This document shows positions 17,309-24,827 of a DNA stretch of 64,000 nucleotides, piece by piece. The DNA is taken from positions 1 through 64,000 of the forward strand of contig DASYGT010000047.1 in assembly GCA_035999365.1 (NCBI GenBank), in the 5' to 3' direction. Under the pieces are notes generated by a model, which ran no database searches, was not told the DNA's origin, and saw only the letters and a list, made by a program, of their open reading frames with translations. Each line of letters begins with the position of its first letter. Positions within the stretch are counted from its first letter, which is position 1. The position numbers were made by a program, and so were the translations under genes. This stretch comes from DASYGT01 sp035999365 (GTDB lineage: Bacteria > Actinomycetota > Actinomycetes > Mycobacteriales > Jatrophihabitantaceae).

Positions 17309-18907
17309 TCATACCCAGGACGGCAGCCACATATGCGCATGCCACTGGTCGTAGGTGCGCAGGCCGCCGGTGAACAGCGGCCACATCCAGGCGAAGTCGG
17401 CGATGACGAGGCTGAGGAAGATCACGACGCCGGCGAGCCCCCATTGCCGACGCCTTCCGGCTCGAGCGTCCCTCCCTTGGTCGCCCGTCAAGCGAGCGGG
17501 CGCACCGAGCATCACCCCCAGCCCGAGGGTGACGCCGATGATGAGGAAGGGCACGAGGGGCGCCATGTAGAAGAGAAACATCGTGCGCTTGAGGTCCTGG
17601 AACCAGACCACCCAGCCGGCGATGAAAGCGACCCACACCGCTGCTGCGCGCCAGTCGCGCGTCGTGATCCAGTGCCACGCAAGCCAGAGCAGCATGGGGA
17701 CGAACGCCCACCACAGCAGGGGTGTGCCGATGAGCAGGATCTCCCGCGAGCAGGTCGAACTTCCGCACGCGGCGCTGGTTCCGTCGTAGTAGAAGTCGAC
17801 GGGTCGCCCCAGAACGAGCCAGCTCCACGGACTGGACCGGTACGGGTGCCCGCTGTCGAGGCCTTCGTGGAAGCGGTAGGCGTCCAGGGTGTACGAGCCC
17901 AGCGAGCGGATGGGGCTCGGCACCCAACCCCAGTTGAACCCGACGCGCAGCCCGAGGAGGTCCAGCCGTGTCGATGCGGGGTGGCTGTCCGTCCAGTGCC
18001 GGTTCCAGCTGTTCTCCCCGAGGAACCAGCCCAGATAGGTGAGCAGGTACGCCGCGAGCGGCGCGGCGACCAGCGACCCGGTGGCAGGTGCCGCCGAGCG
18101 CCGCAGCATCGCGCGCGTCGGTCGAGTAACGCCCGCCGAGCGCAGGGCCGCGCGGTCCCACAGCACGCTGAGCAGTGCGAAGAGCACGAAGAAGGACAGC
18201 GCCGTCCATTTCACCGCGCACGCAGAGCCGAACATCACGCCGGCCACCAGGCGCCACGGCCGCGGCCCCAACGTCGGTACGCCGGACGCCAGGTCGGCGC
18301 CGTCGGCGATCAACGCTGCAAGGCGGCCACGCATCCGGTCGCGATCGACCACCAGCGCAGCGAACCCTGCGACGACGAAGAACTGCAGGAAGATGTCGAG
18401 AAGGGCCGTGCGCGAGAGGACGACGGACAGCCCGTCGAGTGCAAACAGCAGGCCCGCCACGCCGCCGAAGACGTTGGAGCGCATCATGCGCCGCACCGTC
18501 CGGGTCAGCACGAGCACCGCCAGCGTCCCGAACACGGCTGGGGCGACCCGCCAACCGATCTCCGTGTTTCCCCAGATCGACGATGACAGGGCGATGAGCC
18601 ACTTTCCGAGCGGCGGATGGACGATGAACATGTAGGCGCGGTTGTCCTCGTACCCGAAGCGAAGTAGCTCCTGCGCCTCCGTGGCGTAGTACACCTCGTC
18701 GAATGTCTTGCCCGTGGGGAAACCGATTGCCCAGAACCGCGTGAATGCCGCGACGGCGGTGACGAACACCGCGATGGCCCAGCCCAGCCGTGGGTTCGGG
18801 TCGCGCCACGGTCGCAACGCGGCGGGCACCGGGCGCGGGGCCGGCGGGGGAGTGACGACATCGCCGTCGGGGGTCTCCGCTGCCGGAGCCTCGAGCGTTG
18901 CCGTCAC
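17309..18907 (-). CDS. pmt: polyprenyl-phosphate-mannose protein O-mannosyltransferase
   Basis: A 532-residue polytopic GT39 enzyme that moves mannose from polyprenyl-phosphate-mannose to Ser/Thr of exported proteins. The first extracytoplasmic loop carries the catalytic Asp-Glu (GKTFDEVYYATEA) and then HPPLGKWLIAL. There are about ten spans and a final conserved loop with SSPWSWLVLGRPVDFYYDG. It is orthologous in position to M. tuberculosis Rv1002c, divergent from rsmI. The GTG at 18907 is 7 bases after a TAGGAT box, suggesting leaderless mRNA. The two exported barrel proteins and other secreted proteins nearby are possible substrates (inference). Confidence 0.93.
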   Translation of the reverse strand: MTATLEAPAAETPDGDVVTPPPAPRPVPAALRPWRDPNPRLGWAIAVFVTAVAAFTRFWAIGFPTGKTFDEVYYATEAQELLRFGYEDNRAYMFIVHPPLGKWLIALSSSIWGNTEIGWRVAPAVFGTLAVLVLTRTVRRMMRSNVFGGVAGLLFALDGLSVVLSRTALLDIFLQFFVVAGFAALVVDRDRMRGRLAALIADGADLASGVPTLGPRPWRLVAGVMFGSACAVKWTALSFFVLFALLSVLWDRAALRSAGVTRPTRAMLRRSAAPATGSLVAAPLAAYLLTYLGWFLGENSWNRHWTDSHPASTRLDLLGLRVGFNWGWVPSPIRSLGSYTLDAYRFHEGLDSGHPYRSSPWSWLVLGRPVDFYYDGTSAACGSSTCSREILLIGTPLLWWAFVPMLLWLAWHWITTRDWRAAAVWVAFIAGWVVWFQDLKRTMFLFYMAPLVPFLIIGVTLGLGVMLGAPARLTGDQGRDARAGRRRQWGLAGVVIFLSLVIADFAWMWPLFTGGLRTYDQWHAHMWLPSWV

Positions 18908-18914
18908 GGTGCCG

Positions 18915-18920
18915 ATCCTA
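18915..18920 (-). promoter_or_regulatory. -10 box for pmt, leaderless
   Basis: TAGGAT on the minus strand ends 7 bases before the GTG at 18907. That places transcription start at or next to the start codon. No clear -35 is visible. Confidence 0.5.
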
Positions 18921-18949
18921 GAGAGCCTGCCGATGAACGCACCGCGCAA

Positions 18950-18955
18950 TAGGGT
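18950..18955 (+). promoter_or_regulatory. -10 box for rsmI, leaderless
   Basis: TAGGGT ends 6 bases before the GTG start at 18962, the usual distance from a -10 box to the first transcribed base. No Shine-Dalgarno sequence precedes the gene, which supports a leaderless mRNA. Confidence 0.55.
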
Positions 18956-18961
18956 CTGTGC

Positions 18962-19822
18962 GTGGCCGAATCGCCGACTCCAGGCCGGGTGGTGCTAGCC
19001 GGTACGCCGCTCGGCAACCCGGGCGACGCGACGGTTCGGCTGCGCGAGGCCCTTGCCACGGCTGGTGTGATTGCCGCAGAAGACACCCGTCGGCTGCGTC
19101 GGCTTTGTGCAGATCTCGACGTCCGACCGGTGGGGCGCGTCGTGTCGTTCTTCGACGGCAACGAGGCGCAGCGGGTTCCGTCGCTGCTCGAGGCACTGCG
19201 ATCGGGGACCGACGTGCTGGTCGTCAGCGACGCAGGCATGCCGTCGGTATCCGATCCCGGATACCGCCTCGTAGCTGCGGCAAGCGCCGAGGGTCTGCCC
19301 GTCACGGTCCTCCCCGGGCCGTCTGCGGTACTCGCCGCTCTCGCCATCTCGGGTCTGCCGATCGACCGATTCTGTTTCGAAGGCTTCCTCCCGCGGAAGG
19401 TGGCCGAACGCCAGAGGATTCTGGCCGAGCTCGGTGCCGAGCGGCGGACAATGGTCTTCTTCGAGTCACCCCGTCGGGTGGCGGCTTCGCTCACCGACCT
19501 GGCTGCCGCGTTCGGCGGCGACCGTTCGGCGGCGCTGTGTCGCGAGCTCACGAAGACCTATGAAGAGGTGCGCCGGGGGACGCTGGGTGAGCTCGCTGCA
19601 TGGAGCGTGACGAGCGAGGTCCGGGGCGAGATCACCCTCGTTGTCTCGGGCGCGGTGGCTGCGCCGCCCCCGGGTGACGCCGACCTGGCCGCGGCGGTTG
19701 CGGCCCACGAACTGGCGGGCCAGAGCCGCAAGGACGCAATTGCCGCGGTGGCCAGGGAGCACGGGGCGCCCAAACGGGCGGTTTTCGATGCAGTCGTGGC
19801 CGCCAAGTCGTCTATCGAATGA
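18962..19822 (+). CDS. rsmI: 16S rRNA (cytidine1402-2'-O)-methyltransferase
   Basis: A 286-residue SAM-dependent methyltransferase of the tetrapyrrole-methylase fold that modifies C1402 in the ribosomal P site. Diagnostic motifs are LAGTPLGNPGDATVRLREAL near the N-terminus, AEDTRRLRRL, VVSDAGMPSVSDPGYRLV and GPSAVLAALAISGLP, with FEGFLPRK and ESPRRV following. Length and gene position (divergent from pmt, before metG) agree with the M. tuberculosis Rv1003 neighbourhood. Confidence 0.95.
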   Translation: MAESPTPGRVVLAGTPLGNPGDATVRLREALATAGVIAAEDTRRLRRLCADLDVRPVGRVVSFFDGNEAQRVPSLLEALRSGTDVLVVSDAGMPSVSDPGYRLVAAASAEGLPVTVLPGPSAVLAALAISGLPIDRFCFEGFLPRKVAERQRILAELGAERRTMVFFESPRRVAASLTDLAAAFGGDRSAALCRELTKTYEEVRRGTLGELAAWSVTSEVRGEITLVVSGAVAAPPPGDADLAAAVAAHELAGQSRKDAIAAVAREHGAPKRAVFDAVVAAKSSIE

Positions 19823-19911
19823 CGGGAGCATTGCCCCGCGTCCGCGTCGGGTGAACGATTCGCTCGAGCGGCAATCGCCTTTGGTGTGCCGCCGCGGCGC
19901 GGGAGGCGCGG

Positions 19912-20517
19912 ATGTTCATTCAGGTGATCAAGGCGAAGGTCAGGGACGAGCAGGGCATCCGCGCATCTCTCGACGAGTGGATCAGCGCGGTGAAGCCGGG
20001 GGCGGAGGGCTACCTCGGCACGACGGCGGGTTTTCTCGACGACGGCAAGTTCGTTGCGCTGGCGCGTTTCGACTCGCGGGAAGCCGCGATGCGTAACAGT
20101 GACCGCGCCGAGCAGGGCGAGTGGTGGGCGAGGCTGTCGGCGAACTTCGATGGCGAGGCGGACTTCATCGACGCCGACGACGTGACGCTCTGGATGGACG
20201 GTGGCTCCGACGACGCAGGGTTCGTGCAGGTCATGGTCGGCCACAGCCCGGACGTGACGAAGCTGCGCGCGGAGAGTGATCAGGCCACGGAGCGGCTCCG
20301 CGAGGCGCGTCCGGAAATCATCGGCGGCACGTTCGGCATGTTCGGCGACGACGGTTACGTCCAGACTGCGTACTTCCGCTCCGAAGCCGAAGCGCGAGAC
20401 AAGGAGGGCACCGAACCGCCGGACGACGTGAAGGCGATGATCGAGGAGCGGATGCGCCTGCTGGGCGACGGGGTTGCCTACTACGACCTGCACGACCCGA
20501 TCCTGGTGTCTCGCTAG
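19912..20517 (+). CDS. hypothetical protein with two dimeric alpha/beta-barrel-like (ABM) repeats
   Basis: A 201-residue cytosolic protein with a good GGAGG site before the ATG. Both halves look like small ferredoxin-like ABM modules: FIQVIKAKVRDEQGIRASLDEW..GYLGTTAGFLDDGKFVALARFDS, then FVQVMVGHSPDVTKLR..GGTFGMFGDDGYVQTAYFRSEAEAR. This internal repeat suggests a fused pseudo-dimer. No catalytic motif can be read. It sits between rsmI and metG on the same strand, probably with its own transcript since metG has its own promoter box. Confidence 0.75.
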   Translation: MFIQVIKAKVRDEQGIRASLDEWISAVKPGAEGYLGTTAGFLDDGKFVALARFDSREAAMRNSDRAEQGEWWARLSANFDGEADFIDADDVTLWMDGGSDDAGFVQVMVGHSPDVTKLRAESDQATERLREARPEIIGGTFGMFGDDGYVQTAYFRSEAEARDKEGTEPPDDVKAMIEERMRLLGDGVAYYDLHDPILVSR

Positions 20518-20556
20518 GCCGCCTTCGCCGCGGTCAGTTCGGTAGCGCCGCGTCAC

Positions 20557-20562
20557 TAGGCT
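20557..20562 (+). promoter_or_regulatory. -10 box for metG, leaderless
   Basis: TAGGCT ends 6 bases before the GTG at 20569, with no Shine-Dalgarno sequence between. The -35 region (near TCAGTT at 20534) is poor. Confidence 0.5.
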
Positions 20563-20568
20563 GAGTCC

Positions 20569-22356
20569 GTGAACATCCTGACCGCAGTCGCCTGGCCGTA
20601 TGCGAACGGGCCGCGGCACATCGGCCATGTGGCCGGCTTCGGCGTGCCGTCGGACGTGTTCAGCCGCTACCAGAGGATGGCGGGGAACAACGTGCTGATG
20701 GTCAGCGGCACCGACGAGCACGGCACCCCGATCCAGGTACAGGCCGACAAGGAAGGCGTATCTCCTCGCGAGTTGGCCGACCGCAATGCCCTGGTGATCG
20801 CCAAGGACCTGCAGAACCTCGGTCTGTCCTATGACCTGTTCACCCGCACGACGACGAAGAATCACTATGCGGTCGCCCAGGAGCTGTTCCTCGGCCTGCT
20901 CAAGAACGGCTACGTATTCGAGCAGAGGCAGTTGGGGGCGATCAGCCCGTCGACGGGGCGCACGCTCCCGGACCGCTACATCGAGGGCACCTGCCCGATC
21001 TGCGCCTACCCCAACGCACGGGGCGATCAGTGCGACAACTGCGGCAACCAGCTCGACCCGATCGACTTGATCAATCCGATTTCGAAGATCAACGGCGAGA
21101 CGCCGAAGTTCGTCGAGACCGAACAGATGATGCTCGACCTGCCCGCCTTCGGCGACGTGCTCTCGGAATGGCTGCGCAAGCAGACGCATTGGCGGCAGAA
21201 CGTCCTGCGGTTCAGCATCAACCTGCTCGACGACCTCAAGCCTCGCTCCTATACCCGTGACCTCGAGTGGGGCATTCCGGTACCCCTCGATGGCTGGCGC
21301 GATCGCAAGGACAAGAGCATCTACGTCTGGTTCGACGCGGTCGTGGGCTATTTGTCGGCGTCGATGGAGTGGGCTGCGCGCTCCGGGAATCCCGACGCGT
21401 GGCGGGCCTGGTGGCAGAACCCCGATGCCCGGTCGTACTACTTCATGGGCAAGGACAACATCGTCTTCCATGCCGAGATCTGGCCGGCCATGTTGATGGG
21501 CTATTCCGGAATCGGCGCGAAGGGTGGAACCCCGGGCACCCTGGGCGCCCTCGATCGCCCGTACGAGGTTGTGTCGAGTGAGTTCCTGACGATGGAGGGG
21601 CGAAAGTTCTCGTCCTCCCGCAACGTCGTGATCTACGTCGGTGACATGCTGAGCCGCTACGACGCCGATGCGCTGCGCTACTTCCTCGCCGTCGCGGGCC
21701 CCGAGAGCCAGGACACCGACTTCACCTGGTCGGAGTTCGTGCGCCGCAACAATGACGAGCTCGTCGCGGGGTGGGGGAATCTGGTCAACCGCACCATCTC
21801 CATGACCGCGAAGAACGTCGGGTCGATCCCGGCGCCGGGGGCACTCACCGACGCGGACAACGCGCTGCTGGCCACGTCGAAAGCGGCGTTCGGCAGCGTC
21901 GGGGAGTTGCTGGCGCGCTCACGGCAGAAGGCTGCGATCAACGAGGTCATGTCCCTGGTCGGGGCCGCGAACAAGTACCTGTCCGACATGGAGCCATGGA
22001 AGCTGGCGAAGAGCGACACCGAACGGATGGCGAGCGTGCTGCACGTGGCCCTCCAGGTGGTCGACGACGCCAAGACGATGCTTACCCCCTTCCTGCCCGG
22101 TTCGTCGTCGAAGGTGCACGCCGCGCTCGGCGGCACGGGCACGTGGGCGGCAATGCCGGAACTGGTCGAGGTGGAGGAACAGACCGCTCCCGGGTCGTCC
22201 TCCTATTCGGTGCTCACAGGTGACTACGACACAGGGGCGCGCTGGCAGTCGGTGCCGATCGAAGTGGGCCGGCCCATCGCGCCACCCACCCCCGTCTTCG
22301 CCAAACTCGACCCCTCCGTGGTGGACGAGGAGCTGGCGCGGCTCGAGACCGCATGA
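20569..22356 (+). CDS. metG: methionyl-tRNA synthetase
   Basis: A 595-residue class I aminoacyl-tRNA synthetase that charges tRNA-Met. The HIGH motif reads YANGPRHIGHVAGF (about residues 10-22). The connective peptide has one zinc knuckle (CPICAYPNARGDQCDNCG). The KMSKS loop is the variant GRKFSSSR. An anticodon-binding helical domain follows (about 410-540), with no C-terminal tRNA-binding EMAP-like domain. It has a GTG start in a leaderless context. The stop overlaps the ATG of tatD by 4 bases (ATGA), so the two are translated together. Confidence 0.97.
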   Translation: MNILTAVAWPYANGPRHIGHVAGFGVPSDVFSRYQRMAGNNVLMVSGTDEHGTPIQVQADKEGVSPRELADRNALVIAKDLQNLGLSYDLFTRTTTKNHYAVAQELFLGLLKNGYVFEQRQLGAISPSTGRTLPDRYIEGTCPICAYPNARGDQCDNCGNQLDPIDLINPISKINGETPKFVETEQMMLDLPAFGDVLSEWLRKQTHWRQNVLRFSINLLDDLKPRSYTRDLEWGIPVPLDGWRDRKDKSIYVWFDAVVGYLSASMEWAARSGNPDAWRAWWQNPDARSYYFMGKDNIVFHAEIWPAMLMGYSGIGAKGGTPGTLGALDRPYEVVSSEFLTMEGRKFSSSRNVVIYVGDMLSRYDADALRYFLAVAGPESQDTDFTWSEFVRRNNDELVAGWGNLVNRTISMTAKNVGSIPAPGALTDADNALLATSKAAFGSVGELLARSRQKAAINEVMSLVGAANKYLSDMEPWKLAKSDTERMASVLHVALQVVDDAKTMLTPFLPGSSSKVHAALGGTGTWAAMPELVEVEEQTAPGSSSYSVLTGDYDTGARWQSVPIEVGRPIAPPTPVFAKLDPSVVDEELARLETA

Positions 22357-23162
22357 CCGACCCGTTGCATGTGCCGGTGTTCGATGCGCACGCACATCTG
22401 GACGCCATGGCGCAGCGGGCCGGGCTCGAACCCGACGATGCCTATGTCGCCGACGTCATGGCCCAGGCCCGTGCGGCCGGCGTGCATCGGGTGATCACGG
22501 TCGGCGACACCGTTTCGTCGTCGCAGTGGTGCGTGGCGGCGGCGGCGCACCGTGACGTCTACGCCGCCGTGGCGGTGCATCCCACCGAGATCGCCGAGCT
22601 CACCGACGCGGGGTATGCCGAACTCGAGCGCCTGGCCGCCGATCCTGCCGTCGTGGCCGTCGGCGAGACCGGCCTGGACTACTACTGGGACCGGACCGAG
22701 CCGGCCGATCAGCAGGAGCACTTCCGCCGCCACATCGACCTGGCGAAGCGGGTGGGTAAACCGCTCATGATCCACGATCGGGACGCCCATTCGGACGTGT
22801 TGCGGATCCTGCGGGAGGAGGGGGCGCCGGAGCGCGTTGTCTTCCACGCCTTCTCCGGCGATGCCGAAATGGTGCGGGAGTGCCGCGCGGCGGGGTACGT
22901 GCTGTCGTTCCCGGGCGTGATCACCTTCGGCAATGCGCCCGTGTTACGGGCGGCTGCGGCCGAGGCGGGCGTAGACCAGGTTCTCGTCGAGACCGACGCG
23001 CCGTTTCTCACGCCGCATCCCCATCGCGGCACACCGAATGCCCCGCGGCTGCTGCCGTTGACGGTGCGTGGCCTGGCAGCGGCGATGTCCGTTGAGGTCG
23101 ATGCGCTGTGTGCGGCCATCGCCGAGACGGGGCAGCGCCTGTTCGGACTGCCGCGCGACTGA
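22353..23162 (+). CDS. tatD: TatD-family metal-dependent deoxyribonuclease
   Basis: A 269-residue TIM-barrel hydrolase. Metal ligands are visible in order: DAHAHLD near the N-terminus, GETGLDYYW, MIHDRDAHSDV, FHAFSGD, and VETDAPFLTPHPHRG. Family members are 3'-5' DNases or related phosphoesterases; the cellular role is uncertain. It is coupled to metG (ATGA overlap) and precedes rpfB, as in M. tuberculosis. Codon 198 (22944-22946) is TTA, a very rare leucine codon here. Confidence 0.94.
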   Translation: MTDPLHVPVFDAHAHLDAMAQRAGLEPDDAYVADVMAQARAAGVHRVITVGDTVSSSQWCVAAAAHRDVYAAVAVHPTEIAELTDAGYAELERLAADPAVVAVGETGLDYYWDRTEPADQQEHFRRHIDLAKRVGKPLMIHDRDAHSDVLRILREEGAPERVVFHAFSGDAEMVRECRAAGYVLSFPGVITFGNAPVLRAAAAEAGVDQVLVETDAPFLTPHPHRGTPNAPRLLPLTVRGLAAAMSVEVDALCAAIAETGQRLFGLPRD

Positions 23163-23370
23163 CTCCCGCCGACCACGAGGGCGTCGGCTCGACGGGCGGT
23201 TTGTCCGGGTTTGCCGATGGAGTGGGAACGTTCACACAAACTCGGTGTATATCCGGTATCGAGTGTCCCAGGTAACTACCCTCATGATCATCTCGGTGGC
23301 CCGATTCGGTCGACGGCGAGTGTTAGGTCCCCCGCCATCGTGGGTACAGAGGCGGTCGACTAGATCGCCA

Positions 23371-23385
23371 CGACTTGTCAAGTCG
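23371..23385. promoter_or_regulatory. 15-base palindrome upstream of rpfB, operator-like
   Basis: CGACTTG-T-CAAGTCG is perfectly symmetric, 161 bases before the rpfB start, in a gap with no gene. It could be a dimeric regulator site or a short RNA hairpin. No partner is identified. Confidence 0.4.
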
Positions 23386-23486
23386 GTGTGGGGTCGCACT
23401 GTAAGCGCTGCCACTCTCGGGACCGGACACCTGCCCGCCGGGGGGCGTGCCGGGCGCGGCGCGTTTGGTCTGGGCCGAACCCTCTC

Positions 23487-23502
23487 GTTACGGTTCCGTG
23501 AC
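23487..23502 (+). promoter_or_regulatory. GTTAC-N6-GTGAC direct repeat upstream of rpfB
   Basis: Two half-sites GTTAC and GTGAC are 11 bases apart centre to centre, ending 44 bases before the rpfB start. The same 16-base element occurs with one change at 24766-24781 at the same distance from the second gene. It resembles direct-repeat sites reported for the MtrA response regulator, which controls wall hydrolase genes including rpfB in mycobacteria. Confidence 0.55.
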
Positions 23503-23546
23503 CGAAGAAATCCGATTGAGTGCGACTGACGAGGGGAGCTTTCCAA

Positions 23547-24641
23547 GTGCGTCGCAGCCTCAAGTACGGCCTGTACGGTGCCGTGCTCGCAGGGATGGTG
23601 GGCGGTACTGCCGCTTTCGCCAGCTCGGCAAATGGAACTCCCGTTGACCTTTTGGTGGACGGGCAGAACAAGCAGATTCACACAACGGCGAGCACTGTTG
23701 CCGGTGCGATCAAGGGTGCTGGTTACAGCATCGGATCGCACGACATCATCGCTCCCGGCCTTGATTCGAAGATCCAGTCGGGCGAGAAGATCGTCTTCAA
23801 CCGCGGCCGCCTGCTCCACCTGGTGGTCGACGGTCAGAAGAAGGACGTCTGGACCACGGCTCCGACCGTTGCCGATGCGATGGCCCAGCTGGGCTACCCC
23901 GCCTCGGACTTCGTGTCGGTGTCGCGTGACAAGCGCCTCCCGCTCGATCCGACCAGCATCGAGATCCGCGGCCCGAAACAGATCACGGTGACTCACGACG
24001 GCAAGCGCCAGGTCGTCACGACGACCGACGCGCTCGTCGGACAGCTGCTGAAGGACCTGAGCATCAAGCTCGGTCCGACGGATCGCGTCACCCCTGGGGT
24101 CACCCACGCGCTGAGCACCGGCGGCGTCGTTACGGTGCAGCGCATCGTGACGAAGGTCGAGACTGTTCTCGAGTCGGTTTCCTTCCCCGTGCACAAGATC
24201 AGTGACTCGTCGATGTACTCCGGCGACGTCTCTGTGATCACGCGGGGTGTGCAGGGATCGGCGAACGTGACCTACAGCGACACGTACGCCGACGGCAAGC
24301 TGATCGGGCGCACGGTGCTCCACAGCGTCACCGTCAGCCAGCCGACGACGCAGACCGAGAAGGTGGGTACGAAGTCGCGTCCTGCGCCGTCGTACTCGTC
24401 CAACGGTTTGAACTGGGATGCGGTCGCGGCCTGCGAGTCGGGCGGCAACTGGCACATCAACACCGGTAACGGCTACTACGGTGGCCTGCAGTTCGACATC
24501 GGCACCTGGGATGCGAACGGTGGCGGCGCTTACGCCTCGCGGCCGGATCTCGCTTCCCGGGATCAGCAGATTGCGGTTGCGAGCCGGCTCTACGCCGCCC
24601 GCGGGTCCAGCCCGTGGCCGGTCTGTGGAGCCAATCTCTAG
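23547..24641 (+). CDS. rpfB: resuscitation-promoting factor RpfB
   Basis: A 364-residue exported muralytic enzyme. The GTG at 23547 follows GAGGGGAG. Layout: a short basic N-terminus and membrane/signal segment (about 3-28), three DUF348 repeats (about 30-190), a G5 domain (about 195-280), then the Rpf lysozyme-like domain (about 287-364) with the catalytic Glu in VAACESGGNWHINTGNGYYGGLQ and closing cysteines. It cleaves peptidoglycan and promotes regrowth of dormant cells. Position tatD-rpfB-ksgA matches M. tuberculosis Rv1008-Rv1010. Likely MtrA-type control through the upstream repeat. Confidence 0.95.
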   Translation: MRRSLKYGLYGAVLAGMVGGTAAFASSANGTPVDLLVDGQNKQIHTTASTVAGAIKGAGYSIGSHDIIAPGLDSKIQSGEKIVFNRGRLLHLVVDGQKKDVWTTAPTVADAMAQLGYPASDFVSVSRDKRLPLDPTSIEIRGPKQITVTHDGKRQVVTTTDALVGQLLKDLSIKLGPTDRVTPGVTHALSTGGVVTVQRIVTKVETVLESVSFPVHKISDSSMYSGDVSVITRGVQGSANVTYSDTYADGKLIGRTVLHSVTVSQPTTQTEKVGTKSRPAPSYSSNGLNWDAVAACESGGNWHINTGNGYYGGLQFDIGTWDANGGGAYASRPDLASRDQQIAVASRLYAARGSSPWPVCGANL

Positions 24642-24650
24642 CCGGTAGCA

Positions 24651-24709
24651 CCCACGAGCCCGGTCGTCCCCGCGCGGATTCGCGCGGCGGTACGGCCGGG
24701 CTTCGTGGG
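24651..24709 (+). terminator. large hairpin after rpfB
   Basis: CCCACGAGCCCGG at 24651 pairs with CCGGGCTTCGTGGG ending at 24709, with one bulged base. The loop holds a second perfect stem, CCGCGCG-GATT-CGCGCGG. It separates rpfB from its paralogue, so the two are probably separate transcripts. Confidence 0.65.
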
Positions 24710-24765
24710 CTCCGTGCTGCCCGGGGCAGCGGCTGCCCCCCGAGTGGCTGCCCTCCCGGGCATCC

Positions 24766-24781
24766 GTTACAGTTCCGTGAC
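24766..24781 (+). promoter_or_regulatory. GTTAC-N6-GTGAC direct repeat upstream of the second RpfB-like gene
   Basis: It is identical to the rpfB element except for one base in the spacer; the shared block CGTTAC-GTTCCGTGACCGA is 19 of 20 bases. It ends 46 bases before the chosen TTG start, nearly the same distance as at rpfB. This argues for common control of both wall enzymes. Confidence 0.55.
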
Positions 24782-24827
24782 CGACCGTAAGGCAACCGCG
24801 GGGCTGACCGCGAAGGAGTTCGTTCTC

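Larger units (their letters stand above)
23163..23546 (+). other. 384-base regulatory gap between tatD and rpfB
   Basis: I see no gene here. A possible terminator lies at the tatD end: GCCGAC/GTCGGC at 23168-23188, or alternatively CCCGCC/GGGCGG at 23165-23199 followed by TTTGT. Further along are a perfect 15-base palindrome at 23371-23385 and a GTTAC-N6-GTGAC direct repeat at 23487-23502, then the ribosome site of rpfB. I looked for a c-di-AMP riboswitch and did not find a convincing one. Confidence 0.6.

Noticed and set aside
17268..18809. A 513-codon frame on the minus strand overlapping the O-mannosyltransferase
   Set aside because: It is a shifted frame of the same strand with shuffled Arg/Ala composition; the GT39 motifs are in the other frame.
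19558..21471. A 637-codon minus-strand frame opposite rsmI, the ABM-like gene and metG
   Set aside because: It is antisense to three conserved genes, with no ribosome site or recognisable domain.
23163..23546. c-di-AMP riboswitch upstream of rpfB
   Set aside because: Such riboswitches occur before rpf genes in other actinobacteria, but I could not find the conserved core segments here.
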